Part shown: positions 1-7,971 of the stretch, piece by piece
Layout of the letters: every line of letters starts with the position of its first letter
Position numbering within the stretch: position 1 is the stretch's first letter
Virus record (IMG/VR): IMGVR_UViG_3300048914_000039
Location: 1 to 46,973 of that record
Length of the DNA: 46,973 bases
DNA from: a virus
Reading direction: 5' to 3' (one strand)
The notes under the pieces: model-generated
Seen by the model: the letters and a program-made list of their open reading frames with translations, nothing else
Databases searched by the model: none
Told to the model about the DNA's origin: nothing
Made by a program: the position numbers and the translations under genes

Positions 1-11
1 CACTCCAAGGT

Positions 12-542
12 ATGAATCAATTTGATCTTGTTCATCTCGACAACGCGGACAAAGTGTATGGCGTTCTTGCTGAACTTGGTTTTGACACAAACAAAGCTGT
101 GCATGTTTATGCTGCACAACACAGGACGTTGAAAGGTGAAGTAAAGGTTGGCTATTTGTTTGCAGGCGAGTATAATTTCGCTCGGAAGCATATCAAAGGG
201 CCGTATAGTACGCTAGAAGATGTGATGTTGGCCGCTCAAGCACAGGATAAGAGTCTTTTCGAAGAACTGTATGCTATGGGCCATACGTGCCCACAATATG
301 GGGGTTCGCATGCTCTTGACGATAACATTCCTACCAAGGAAGCTGAAGAGTACAAGGCAGAGGAACTTGAGATTGTTGAGCAGATCAATCAATTAGAAGC
401 TATTCTGTTTCATATTCGGGGTGATCAACGGAATCACGATGGATCGTTCAAGACATTGGAAGATTATCGTAATCCCAAGCCCGCTGAGAAGAAGAGGAAG
501 AAACACAAACGTAAGAATGTAGAAGGGAGTGTTAATGACTGA
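12..542 (+). CDS. Hypothetical protein upstream of nrdA
   Basis: I do not recognise this 176-residue protein. It has a mixed alpha/beta N-terminal half and a charged C-terminal tail rich in Lys and Arg (KKRKKHKRKN), which suggests nucleic-acid contact. Its stop overlaps the start region of nrdA, so the two are probably co-translated. The frame is open to the left edge of the window and the only purine-rich stretch (AAGG) lies one base before the ATG, so the true start could be upstream of this window. Confidence 0.7.
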   Translation: MNQFDLVHLDNADKVYGVLAELGFDTNKAVHVYAAQHRTLKGEVKVGYLFAGEYNFARKHIKGPYSTLEDVMLAAQAQDKSLFEELYAMGHTCPQYGGSHALDDNIPTKEAEEYKAEELEIVEQINQLEAILFHIRGDQRNHDGSFKTLEDYRNPKPAEKKRKKHKRKNVEGSVND

Positions 543-2772
543 GAAGCATATTATGGTTACTAAACGGGATGGTTCTGTTGTTCCGTTTGATCCAGAGAAG
601 CTTACTCGTTGGGCGAAGTGGGCAGGTAACATTGGTGTGGATTGGTTCGGCATTGTTGCTGATACGTATCAAAAGCTGCCTGACACTTGCACGACTAAAG
701 ATTTGCAGCAAGCAATGATTCAGGCATGTATGGATTATGAAGATACTCCTCATATGCTGATGGCTGGCCGTCTGCTGGTTGGTGATGTGTATAAGCAAGC
801 GTTTGGTGGACATGACAAGATTCCCACTGTTTCACAGATGGCTGTTGCCATGATGACCCTCGGACTGTGGGAACAGATGAATTACACGATTGAGGAACTT
901 GATGAGGCTGAATCCTTCATCAACCATGAGCGTGACCTGAATAGCGTCTACTCTGTCATCAATCAGATTACGACTAAGTACGCTATCAAGGATATCGAAA
1001 AGAATATTGTTCTTGAATCGCCTGCATTTGTATGGATGCGTATGGCTCTTGGTGTGTGCAAAGATGAGCCTAAAGAAACTCGCATGCAGGAAGTGCGGAA
1101 ATTTTATGAGGATTATGCAACTGGGCGTATCAATGCACCTACACCTAACATCAACAATCTCGGCACTCCTAAGCGCACTTATGCGTCTTGCTGCGTGTTC
1201 AAGGCAAATGACACGTTAGGTAGTCTGGACGCTGCGAATCACATTGCACGTATTATGACGGCAGCCAGCGCTGGTATTGGCGGAATGATGATGACCCGAA
1301 GTAAAGGGGATGGGGTTCGTAAGAATACTATTCGCCACGGCGGTAAGCTGCCCTATTACAACTCGCAAGCAACTGCTGTCAACGAGAACTTGCAAGGTGG
1401 TCGTGGGGGAGCAGAGACGATGCACATCAACGCCATCGATCCCGAGATTGAGACGCTGCTGCGTCTTCGTCACCCGACAACGGTTGCATCGAAAGCAGAA
1501 CGCCGATTGGATTATAGCTTTGGCTTCCACCCGCTGCTTGCTGAGAAGGCTGCTAAGAATGAACAGTGGATGAATATTAGCTATAAGGTTAATCCCGATT
1601 TATGGGAAGCAATGTACCGTGCAGATGGTAGCTTTGAGAAGCTGTACGACGAACATGAAAAGAGCAGTAAGCGTAAGAAGTTTATTCCTGCGCGCAAGCT
1701 GGCTCTAGAGTTCCTTCGTATGCAAGAAGAGACAGGTCGGATGTACGAGCACAACACACTTGAGATGAATCGCCACACGCCGTTCAAAGACCCCGTGTAT
1801 AGCTCCAATCTGTGCCAAGAAATCGGTTTGCCGACTCAAGGATACAAGGATGTTACCGAGCTTTACCGGATGGATGACGATGTGCAAGGTGAGATTGGGT
1901 TGTGCAACCTCGGCGCTATTGTTGCTGGACGTGTTACGCCTGAGATGTATGAGGAAGTGGCATATCGTACTCTCAAGATGGTAGATAACGTCATCAGCAT
2001 AATGGACTACCCGTTCCCACATTTGAAGTACACTGCACAGGCTCGTCGCTCCGCTGGTATTGGCATCACCAATCTTGCGCATGATATGGCTGTTAAGGGC
2101 TTGCGATACGACACGGCAGAGGGCAAAGCTTATATGCATAGGTTGGCTGAGATGCACTCCTACTGGCTTCACAAGGCTAGTGTGCGTCTTGCTAAGGAGC
2201 GGGGCAAGTGCGATTGGTTCCATAAGACGAAGTATGCAGATGGTTGGTTGCCTATTGACACGTACTGCAAACACATCGATAATGTTACGGATCAACCTCT
2301 TCTGTGCGATTGGGAAGGTCTTCGTAAGGAGATTGCAGAGCACGGCATGCGTAATAGCGTTCTTGAAGCGTACATGCCTGTGGAGTCGAGCAGCATCGCT
2401 GGCAACACTACCAACAGCATTTACCCTGTTCGTGAGCTTGTGGTTGTTAAGACAAGTGGTACGAATAAGAACGTGTTCCTTGCCCCCGATTTGGAAGAAC
2501 TTAAAGATGCGTATCAATTGGCATGGGATGTCTCAGCCAAGGACATTACGGAAATGTACGGCATCTTCCAAAAGTTCTGCGGACAAGCTATTAGCGCAGA
2601 CAAGTATCGCGCCTTCCGTGCAGGCGTGACGCCCAAGATTAGTGCAACGGAAATGTTTGAAGACTGGCTCTATCGTATTACGTGCGGCCTTAAGTCTGGA
2701 TATTATTCCAACACGAAAGCTGGCCTCACGCTTGAAGAAGATGAAGCTGATTGCGAAAGCTGCAAATTGTAA
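535..2772 (+). CDS. nrdA: Ribonucleoside-diphosphate reductase, large (alpha) subunit
   Basis: Reduces ribonucleoside diphosphates to deoxyribonucleotides with NrdB as radical generator. About 745 residues, close to the 761 of E. coli NrdA. The N-terminus looks like an ATP-cone (VTKRDGSVVPFDPEKL). The three active-site cysteines are placed as in class Ia enzymes: YASCCVF, the NLCQE motif that carries the thiyl radical, and GLCNLGAI. The tyrosine pair for radical transfer (GYYSNTKAG) and the C-terminal redox cysteines (CESCKL) are present. I chose ATG 535 because AAGGGAG lies five bases before it; a GTG at 529 is the alternative. The gene overlaps the preceding one and is followed eight bases later by nrdB. 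Confidence 0.97.
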   Translation: MTEKHIMVTKRDGSVVPFDPEKLTRWAKWAGNIGVDWFGIVADTYQKLPDTCTTKDLQQAMIQACMDYEDTPHMLMAGRLLVGDVYKQAFGGHDKIPTVSQMAVAMMTLGLWEQMNYTIEELDEAESFINHERDLNSVYSVINQITTKYAIKDIEKNIVLESPAFVWMRMALGVCKDEPKETRMQEVRKFYEDYATGRINAPTPNINNLGTPKRTYASCCVFKANDTLGSLDAANHIARIMTAASAGIGGMMMTRSKGDGVRKNTIRHGGKLPYYNSQATAVNENLQGGRGGAETMHINAIDPEIETLLRLRHPTTVASKAERRLDYSFGFHPLLAEKAAKNEQWMNISYKVNPDLWEAMYRADGSFEKLYDEHEKSSKRKKFIPARKLALEFLRMQEETGRMYEHNTLEMNRHTPFKDPVYSSNLCQEIGLPTQGYKDVTELYRMDDDVQGEIGLCNLGAIVAGRVTPEMYEEVAYRTLKMVDNVISIMDYPFPHLKYTAQARRSAGIGITNLAHDMAVKGLRYDTAEGKAYMHRLAEMHSYWLHKASVRLAKERGKCDWFHKTKYADGWLPIDTYCKHIDNVTDQPLLCDWEGLRKEIAEHGMRNSVLEAYMPVESSSIAGNTTNSIYPVRELVVVKTSGTNKNVFLAPDLEELKDAYQLAWDVSAKDITEMYGIFQKFCGQAISADKYRAFRAGVTPKISATEMFEDWLYRITCGLKSGYYSNTKAGLTLEEDEADCESCKL

Positions 2773-2780
2773 GGATAAAC

Positions 2781-3875
2781 ATGACTGTATTTAACCAAGA
2801 TAATGACGAATGGAAGACTGGCAAGTACAGTTTGTTTCTAGGGCAAGCCCCCGGACTGTACGACAGCATCAACGTAACACACCCTAAGCTTTTTAAATAT
2901 TACAAAGACCAAAAGTCTGCTGATTGGTCCGAAGATGAAATTGATCTTGAGCAGAGTCGTATCGACATGCTCACTTGCAAGCCTGAAGCACGAGAAATTA
3001 TGCTTGAGAATCTTGCGCTTCAGTGGGAAACTGATAGCTTTGCTGCCCGGAGCATTGCACCTTTGTTCGCACCGTTTGTTACCAATAGTGAGTACTGGGC
3101 TGCACTGTTGAAGATTAGCGAAATTGAAGTGCTGCACGCTCTAACCTACTCGGAAATTGTTCGTGTGTGTATGGAGAATCCGAAAGATATCTTTGAGCGC
3201 ATCATGAAAAACGATGCCATCATTGGTAGGCTTGAAGCTGTCTCTAGGGCATTTAACGAATTGAAGTATGCAGGTGCTGCTTACACTTTGAGTTTAATTG
3301 CAAAAGAGGATGCCTACCCTGTTGTGATGCGTGCTGTGGTGGCGTTGTATTGTCTTGAACGTCTTCAGTTTGTAGATTCGTTTGCTGCAACGTTCGGTGT
3401 AGTGGAGGGCGAGCAATGTTTCCAAGGCATCGGCAAGCTAGTTCAGAAGATCATGCAGGACGAACGTTTTATCCACGCCGAAGCTGGTAAGTATGTTATC
3501 AAGCATGAACTGTCTACTGAACGTGGTGCGGCGTGGTTTGAGAAAGATAAAGAAATCGTTCGTGCTATGCTGGATGAGGTTGTTCAGGCAGAGTACAAAT
3601 GGAATACTCACCTATTCAGCAACGGTCGCAAATGTGTCGGCTTCACTGAGCAAAGTGGGATCGACTGGATCGATTATAACGCACAAGAAGTGTACGAGGT
3701 ATTTGGCTTTGAGCCACCTCGTAAGATTGAGAAGAATCCTCTGAAGTACATGGAGAACTGGCTTGATCTAAACAAAACTCAGAATGCCAACCAAGAGGGC
3801 GATCAAGCAAATTATCGCCTGAATATTATTGTTGACGATCTTGGAGACAAGATCATTGAATGGAGCTACCGATGA
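2781..3875 (+). CDS. nrdB: Ribonucleoside-diphosphate reductase, small (beta) subunit
   Basis: Supplies the tyrosyl radical for NrdA. 364 residues (376 in E. coli). Visible di-iron ligands are an early Asp/Glu segment (SEDEIDLEQSRID), the EVLH helix, the Glu in ALYCLERLQF and the late DERFIH helix. The radical tyrosine sits four residues after the first His (HALTY), as in E. coli Y122. The last helix is odd: Glu and His are separated by three residues (E-RFI-H) where E. coli has two (E-AL-H). The start ATG 2781 follows AAGGATAAAC; an in-frame start at 2751 would run back into nrdA. The stop overlaps the glutaredoxin start (ATGA). Confidence 0.95.
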   Translation: MTVFNQDNDEWKTGKYSLFLGQAPGLYDSINVTHPKLFKYYKDQKSADWSEDEIDLEQSRIDMLTCKPEAREIMLENLALQWETDSFAARSIAPLFAPFVTNSEYWAALLKISEIEVLHALTYSEIVRVCMENPKDIFERIMKNDAIIGRLEAVSRAFNELKYAGAAYTLSLIAKEDAYPVVMRAVVALYCLERLQFVDSFAATFGVVEGEQCFQGIGKLVQKIMQDERFIHAEAGKYVIKHELSTERGAAWFEKDKEIVRAMLDEVVQAEYKWNTHLFSNGRKCVGFTEQSGIDWIDYNAQEVYEVFGFEPPRKIEKNPLKYMENWLDLNKTQNANQEGDQANYRLNIIVDDLGDKIIEWSYR

Positions 3876-4114
3876 TTGTTGTATATAGTAAGAATAACTG
3901 CCCTGAGTGCACGAAAGCTATGTCACTTCTTGACTCAAAAGGATTGACGTACACTGTTGTAAAAATTGATGAAAAACCTGATGCGCGAGATTTCTTGATT
4001 GCTGCTGGGCATAAATCGGTTCCACAGATTTACAATGACAATGGGCTTGTTGTAGAAGGTGGGTACAAAGCCCTTACCAAGCTTACCGACGAACAGTGGG
4101 CCGCACTGAAATAA
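3872..4114 (+). CDS. Glutaredoxin / NrdH-like thioredoxin-fold protein
   Basis: An 80-residue redoxin that probably re-reduces the NrdA C-terminal disulfide. The active-site CPEC follows the first beta strand, the cis-proline segment is SVPQIY and the GGY turn precedes the last helix, all as in glutaredoxins and NrdH. The start codon overlaps the nrdB stop in an ATGA, which fixes the start and implies translational coupling. Whether it takes electrons from glutathione or from thioredoxin reductase cannot be told from the sequence. Phages with class I reductases often carry such a partner. Confidence 0.9.
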   Translation: MIVVYSKNNCPECTKAMSLLDSKGLTYTVVKIDEKPDARDFLIAAGHKSVPQIYNDNGLVVEGGYKALTKLTDEQWAALK

Positions 4115-4127
4115 TTTAAACTTGTTG

Positions 4128-4156
4128 TTGACAGGCAGGATTGTTAAGCGTAATAT
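4128..4156 (+). promoter_or_regulatory. Sigma-70 promoter
   Basis: TTGACA (4128-4133), 17-bp spacer, TAATAT (4151-4156). The inverted repeat GACAGG / CCTGTC (4130-4135 and 4161-4166) spans the promoter, with a nested TAAG / CTTA, and could be an operator or a 5' hairpin. It would drive the small gene starting at 4212. Confidence 0.75.
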
Positions 4157-4211
4157 CTTACCTGTCGCAGCAAACAACGCAACGACAATTTAAATCTTAA
4201 GGAGAAATCGT

Positions 4212-4394
4212 ATGAACATCGTTAAACAAATCGCTGACCGTGTGAACGCCATCCTGCGTACGGGCGCATCGAAAGAGAAAGCTGCCCGTTACATCAATGC
4301 TGAGTTCCACGCTTGTGCATATGTTGGCAAAGGCAAGCTGTGGGCTTCGTACACTGGCGAAGATGGTAAGCAGCGTGTGCAGGTTTTTGCATAA
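4212..4394 (+). CDS. Small hypothetical protein
   Basis: 60 residues, basic and helical at the N-terminus (MNIVKQIADRVNAILRTG) with a beta-rich end. Strong ribosome site AAGGAG eight bases before the ATG. It stands alone between two strong promoters. No family recognised. The following 16 bases are an alternating (TA)n run (about 4399-4412). Confidence 0.75.
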   Translation: MNIVKQIADRVNAILRTGASKEKAARYINAEFHACAYVGKGKLWASYTGEDGKQRVQVFA

Positions 4395-4432
4395 GGGATA
4401 TATATATATATAAACGTTGCGTTAGACTAAAC

Positions 4433-4461
4433 TTGACACAATGCAACCTCTGCTCTATAAT
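4433..4461 (+). promoter_or_regulatory. Perfect consensus sigma-70 promoter
   Basis: TTGACA (4433-4438), exactly 17 bp, TATAAT (4456-4461). Start of transcription expected near 4468, only a few bases before the ribosome site (TTAGGAG) of the GIY-YIG endonuclease gene. Confidence 0.88.
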
Positions 4462-4480
4462 TCAGTTTTAGGAGAATACA

Positions 4481-5188
4481 ATGGAAAAGGCAGGTTGCAT
4501 CTACAAGATTACTAACACAGCAAACGCAAAAGCCTACATAGGCAAGACAGTGCAAAGTCCAGACAGGCGTTGGTATCTCCATAAATATTACGCCAAGAAT
4601 GGTCACGGAGGAGCACTGTATAATGCCATTAGAAAATATGGGGAAGATAAGTTTGTGTTTGAAGTTGTAGAGTCAGACATCCCGGAGGCGTTACTTGCAG
4701 AAAAAGAGATTCACTATATCGCCACGTTTAACACTTGTATCGTAGATGGAAATGGGTACGGCTACAACATGACTAGGGGCGGTGATGGGGGAGATAGCGA
4801 GCTTTCGTACAAACTGCAAATGGACAAAGTGGCAAGCGGTACTCATCATTTTCAGGGAGAACAGGGAAGGAAGCTCCAGATGGATCGTATTGCTAACGGG
4901 ACGCACAATTTCACACCTGAGAATCGTAGCGAATACCAGAAAGGTAAAAAGCTTAGTCAGGAGCACAAAGATAAAGTAGGTGCTGGTACGAAAGCAAGGG
5001 TTGAAGCCGGGACACATCCTTGGGTGGGCGGAGAGCACACCAAACGTCTAATCGAGCAAGGGCTGCACTCTTCATGCAAATGCTACACCTGCCCCTATTG
5101 CGGAGTTGAAGGAAAAGGCGGCGCTATGCGAAGATGGCATTTTGAAAATTGCAAACATAAGGAGGGAAAAGTTGAATTTGGCAATTGA
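4481..5188 (+). CDS. GIY-YIG homing endonuclease
   Basis: A 235-residue free-standing nuclease likely to spread by cutting unoccupied alleles. The N-terminal GIY-YIG domain (residues 1-95) shows CIYKITN, AYIGKT, the catalytic Arg region (SPDRRWYLH), the metal-binding Glu (LLAEKEIHYI) and the conserved Asn in GYGYNMTRGG. The middle has DNA-binding repeats (two KLQMD...GTH units) and the end a Cys/His cluster (CYTCPYCGVEG...HFENCKH) that may bind zinc. It has its own perfect promoter. Its last 17 bases overlap the following HAD gene and carry that gene's ribosome site, so the element fits tightly against its neighbour. Confidence 0.92.
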   Translation: MEKAGCIYKITNTANAKAYIGKTVQSPDRRWYLHKYYAKNGHGGALYNAIRKYGEDKFVFEVVESDIPEALLAEKEIHYIATFNTCIVDGNGYGYNMTRGGDGGDSELSYKLQMDKVASGTHHFQGEQGRKLQMDRIANGTHNFTPENRSEYQKGKKLSQEHKDKVGAGTKARVEAGTHPWVGGEHTKRLIEQGLHSSCKCYTCPYCGVEGKGGAMRRWHFENCKHKEGKVEFGN

Positions 5189-5474
5189 CTATGACGAAAC
5201 CTACACACGCGACCCTCACACATGGGACAAAGTGTTGAAGGTGTTTCGTGAAGCTGGTCACAAGATTTACCTCGTAACATGGCGCAATGAGAATATGATG
5301 CCTCCTGTGTACGAAGCACTTTACGGTAAAGTGCACGGCTTCTTCGCAACCGACTTGGAAGCTAAGAAGGATTACATGGAGAAGCAGCGTATCTTTATTG
5401 ATGTGTGGATTGACGATATGCCTTGGGCGATTATCAATTCTAGTGAATATAAATATGAAGGATGTTTTGAATGA
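5172..5474 (+). CDS. HAD-superfamily phosphatase-like protein
   Basis: About 100 residues. Motif I is LAIDYDETYT (Asp nucleophile plus Asp), motif II the Thr in YLVTWR, motif III a Lys in EAKKDYMEK and motif IV WIDDMP, in the right order for a minimal capless HAD fold such as a nucleotidase or polynucleotide 3'-phosphatase. The substrate is unknown. The best start is TTG 5172, because AAGGAGGG (5159-5166) lies five bases before it and an Asp nucleophile close to the N-terminus is usual; the frame opens further upstream inside the endonuclease gene without a good ribosome site. The stop overlaps the next start (ATGA). Confidence 0.8.
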   Translation: MNLAIDYDETYTRDPHTWDKVLKVFREAGHKIYLVTWRNENMMPPVYEALYGKVHGFFATDLEAKKDYMEKQRIFIDVWIDDMPWAIINSSEYKYEGCFE

Positions 5475-5674
5475 ACGATAAAATCGTTAAGGCGGAATGC
5501 CTCGACAAGAAATATTTGCTATACAGTGCAAAAGGTAAACTCGCACGGGTGTTTGACACTAACGGCAACGGCGATCTAATCCCTGTTGCATACGATAAGT
5601 GTCACGGCACAGACGGAGACTTCTATTTACACTTCGCGCCTCACGGAATTATCTACGCACAAGTAACTTACTAA
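5471..5674 (+). CDS. Small hypothetical protein
   Basis: 67 residues, translationally coupled to the HAD gene by ATGA. Predicted mostly beta (VKAECLDKKYLLYSAKGKLA at the start). No family recognised. It is followed after 18 bases by the next gene. Confidence 0.7.
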   Translation: MNDKIVKAECLDKKYLLYSAKGKLARVFDTNGNGDLIPVAYDKCHGTDGDFYLHFAPHGIIYAQVTY

Positions 5675-5692
5675 TCTTAAGGAGAAACAACA

Positions 5693-5956
5693 ATGACCAA
5701 AACCGTTACCATCGATCAAGCAACCTTCAACACCGACGACCTGACTGGCTTCCTGCGCCGAGCAATCAATGTGCAAGCCGAAGAAGAGGCGAACAAGGAA
5801 GACTTCAAAGCTCTTGTGCAAGAAGCGGCAGATGCAACCAAGTTGGACAAGAAGATTGTTCGCAAGTTTTTCAAGGCACGCTACAAAGCCACCACGAAAG
5901 ACATCGTTGCTGAAGCAGAAACTCTGGACGCACTGAGCAAAGCTGTCGACGAATAA
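5693..5956 (+). CDS. Small acidic hypothetical protein
   Basis: 87 residues, helical and acidic, with Ala/Glu/Lys-rich helices (EEEANKEDFKALVQEAADA) and a short basic stretch in the middle (KKIVRKFFKARYK). Strong ribosome site AAGGAG nine bases before the ATG. No family recognised; possibly a DNA- or protein-binding accessory factor of the reductase operon. Confidence 0.75.
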   Translation: MTKTVTIDQATFNTDDLTGFLRRAINVQAEEEANKEDFKALVQEAADATKLDKKIVRKFFKARYKATTKDIVAEAETLDALSKAVDE

Positions 5957-6261
5957 TCACAGGCGATTCAATAGCACACAGCTATTAGCACACCAGTTGG
6001 TTTGTGGCAAGCGACGTTGTCAGTGCAACATTGTCACAAGATAATTTATATGTGGTGTGCATGGTACGCAATAAATCACGCACATTTCTTGACAGCATGA
6101 GTTTCCTAAGGATATCCTTACACACATGCTGATCCAGAACAAGGATTTCCCTAGGAATCAGCCAACAAGAAGAGTTGAAAAACCACAAACCTAAGCACGT
6201 TGCATATAAGCAAATCTACCAAGGCGGGAATACTCGCCGCACATAAAAGGAAAGTACAACA
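5957..6261 (+). promoter_or_regulatory. 305-bp non-coding region with hairpin, palindrome and promoter-like elements
   Basis: No convincing gene. It holds a hairpin AATAGC-ACACA-GCTATT (5970-5986), a repeated TTGTCA around 6015-6040, and a promoter-like TTGACA (6089-6094) with TATCCT after 18 bp (6113-6118). A perfect 14-bp palindrome TAAGGATATCCTTA (6107-6120) lies across this -10. A related sequence, TTTCCCTAGGAAT, follows about 40 bp downstream and resembles the left half of the first (TTTCCTAAGGAT). The arrangement suggests a repressor- or activator-controlled promoter for the gene at 6262. Confidence 0.45.
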
Positions 6262-6534
6262 ATGAACGTAATCGCAACCGCACAAGTTATTCTCGCCCTG
6301 CTGCCCGTTATCAGCGACACTGTAAAGAACGTAGAAGCTGTTGTTGGTGCAGGCAACGGCCAACACAAGCTGGCTCTGGCCCTCGATATCATCAAGCCAA
6401 TCTACAATGCGTCCAATCCCCCTGTCCCTTTCGACAACATTGTCTCGCATATCACGGAAGTGATTGCTGCTCTGGTTACGTTCTATAATCAGATCAAGGC
6501 ATTCACCAAGTCGGCACTGCAAGCAGCCGCCTAA
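6262..6534 (+). CDS. Hypothetical helical protein
   Basis: 90 residues, hydrophobic and helical (MNVIATAQVILALLPVISD at the start), with a loop of NASNPPVPFDN and an Ala-rich end. It may associate with membranes but lacks a clear 20-residue transmembrane segment. Ribosome site AAAGGAAAG. It is the last gene of the left rightward region and is followed by the converging terminators. Confidence 0.7.
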   Translation: MNVIATAQVILALLPVISDTVKNVEAVVGAGNGQHKLALALDIIKPIYNASNPPVPFDNIVSHITEVIAALVTFYNQIKAFTKSALQAAA

Positions 6535-6571
6535 CAAATAAAAATGCCCCAACACCAAAAGGTGAAGGGGC
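6535..6571 (-). terminator. Rho-independent terminator of the late (leftward) transcription unit
   Basis: Reading leftward: GCCCC / GGGGC and CACC / GGTG stems (6546-6571) with a four-base loop, followed by CATTTTTATTT. The T run lies only on the left side, so it stops leftward transcripts before they enter the early genes. Confidence 0.8.
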
Positions 6572-6601
6572 GAAAAGCGCAACTCTACCAAGTTGCTAAG
6601 G

Positions 6602-6640
6602 AAAGCGTGGGTGCCGGATAAGGACTGTCCACGCTTTTAT
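6602..6640 (+). terminator. Rho-independent terminator for rightward transcription
   Basis: Stem AAAGCGTGG / CCACGCTTT (6602-6610 with 6629-6637), loop of 18 bases, then TTTTATTCT. It faces the leftward terminator 31 bp away, so the two transcription units end back to back. Confidence 0.75.
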
Positions 6641-6682
6641 TCTACTCGACATTTCATCGAAATGTCAATTCCTCTGATGCCT

Positions 6683-7159
6683 TCAAGCATCATTTGAGAG
6701 ATTGTTCGTTGCTGAATTGCATCTGGCAACACTGTGCTGTCTTGCCCACTCAATGGCTCGGGCACGTACATCATCATCAATTGACGAATCAACATTTCCT
6801 CTTCCAGCATCAGGTGTGCCTTCAGCTTGCACGCGGGTTGGTTCTTCTGCGGCAGCTTGTTCATCACTTCGCACAGACGGTTCGGCTTCTCGTACGATTC
6901 CCGATGACAGGCCGTGCCCTTTGGATGTGGCAACGGTGAAGCCGACGTTTGCCAAGGCCAGCAGGCCAATACTAATATCAGCGCATGTCTGCATGTCAAT
7001 TCCAAGATCATAACCGCAAGCCTTTGCAAGAGAAACAATAGCGAACAAGAACGCCGCAATGGCGTTGGCATTGATTTGATGCGTCCGCCATTTCTGTTTG
7101 TCTGCCACAGCCTGTCCGGCCTGAAACACTGCCCAAAAGGCTTTCATCTTCTCTAACAT
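6683..7159 (-). CDS. Holin-like membrane protein
   Basis: About 158 residues. Two hydrophobic segments (AIAAFLFAIVSLAKACGYDLG near residues 30-50 and ISIGLLALANVGFTVATS near 59-76) follow a short charged N-terminus (MLEKMKAFWAVFQAGQ), and a long polar C-terminal tail follows. Size, topology and position right after the endolysin fit a holin or lysis regulator. I start at ATG 7159 (ribosome site GAGAGGT) rather than upstream starts inside the endolysin. It overlaps the endolysin stop by seven bases. A second reading frame within it also codes a lipoprotein-like sequence. Confidence 0.65.
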   Translation of the reverse strand: MLEKMKAFWAVFQAGQAVADKQKWRTHQINANAIAAFLFAIVSLAKACGYDLGIDMQTCADISIGLLALANVGFTVATSKGHGLSSGIVREAEPSVRSDEQAAAEEPTRVQAEGTPDAGRGNVDSSIDDDVRARAIEWARQHSVARCNSATNNLSNDA

Positions 7160-7686
7160 TTCAATACCTCTCTTGCTTTGTTGTACAGGGTAAGACGATC
7201 TTCCCATCCGTTCATCCCGCCATTGATAATTTTTGTAATACGTTTGTACGAGTCTTGCGTGCCAAGGTCTGCCAACTGGTTCAGGCCATGATCCGTCCAC
7301 CACCACGCAGATGCCCTACACGCGTTTTCAGGCTGTTCCAGCAGTTCAGGATGCTCTAAGCAATCAATCCCTAGTGCGAGCATCACCTTGACATAGTTAG
7401 TCCTGCCTGTTACTTGGATCAACCCGCGCCCTTTGAATCTCTCACCGTCACCCGGTATTGTGTTACCAAGATCGACCCTTCCGTTGTACGCTTTACCAGA
7501 AGCAATCTCTTCCGTGTAAAGAAGCTGCCCGCTTTCATGCCCGGTCTGCCCTAAGAATGCCGCTACCCTCAAAGGGGTGTTAATCTCAAACTCTACCATA
7601 GCCGCATTCAGCGGAGCCAAGAAAACACTTGCACGATTCTTGGCATATGGCATAATAGCTGTAAGTTGTGCAAGTGCGATTTCCAT
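7153..7686 (-). CDS. Endolysin, GH19 chitinase-type muramidase
   Basis: 177 residues, a single GH19 catalytic domain that cleaves peptidoglycan glycan strands. Seen directly: the catalytic Glu in GQTGHESGQLLYTEE, the substrate-loop GERFKGRGLIQVTGRTNY, and the ENACRASAWWW helix. No signal peptide or wall-binding domain, so release depends on a holin. The start overlaps the stop of the preceding gene (TAATG). Family assignment is firm; the exact bond cleaved is inferred from relatives. Confidence 0.92.
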   Translation of the reverse strand: MEIALAQLTAIMPYAKNRASVFLAPLNAAMVEFEINTPLRVAAFLGQTGHESGQLLYTEEIASGKAYNGRVDLGNTIPGDGERFKGRGLIQVTGRTNYVKVMLALGIDCLEHPELLEQPENACRASAWWWTDHGLNQLADLGTQDSYKRITKIINGGMNGWEDRLTLYNKAREVLKC

Positions 7687-7970
7687 TACTTGTCAGCCTT
7701 TCTATCAAGCTTCTCTTCGACCTTGTCGAAGCGCTGTCCAAGAGAGTGCCCAAGAGATTCAATAGACCTAGAGATGGTGTCAAAAGCTCTTGTCAACTCC
7801 GTCTTGGTCATGTATGTTTCAGATGTATGCAGCTTGTGATCCGCAAGTTCTTTTTCCACTTGCAACGTAGCCTCTTTAGCTTTACCTAGTTCGTTGTACA
7901 TATGTCGACACCATGCTACCAGTAACAGTTGAATCAATCCGATTGCATACTTCAAAACTTCTAGTTCCAT
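7686..7970 (-). CDS. Membrane-anchored coiled-coil protein, possible inner-membrane spanin or lysis accessory
   Basis: 94 residues: one N-terminal membrane segment (VLKYAIGLIQLLLVAWC) followed by a long charged coiled coil ending RFDKVEEKLDRKADK. This N-in membrane helix plus coiled coil is the layout of inner-membrane spanins, but I see no sequence hallmark, so the role is inferred from topology and from its place before the endolysin. I chose ATG 7970 with AAGGGA four bases before it; a TTG at 7985 is an alternative. Confidence 0.65.
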   Translation of the reverse strand: MELEVLKYAIGLIQLLLVAWCRHMYNELGKAKEATLQVEKELADHKLHTSETYMTKTELTRAFDTISRSIESLGHSLGQRFDKVEEKLDRKADK

Positions 7971-7971
7971 G

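Noticed and set aside
1705-2517. 270-codon open frame opposite nrdA
   Set aside because: The nrdA frame is fully conserved in motif order; the opposite frame has no ribosome site and no family-like pattern. It arises from codon bias on the other strand.
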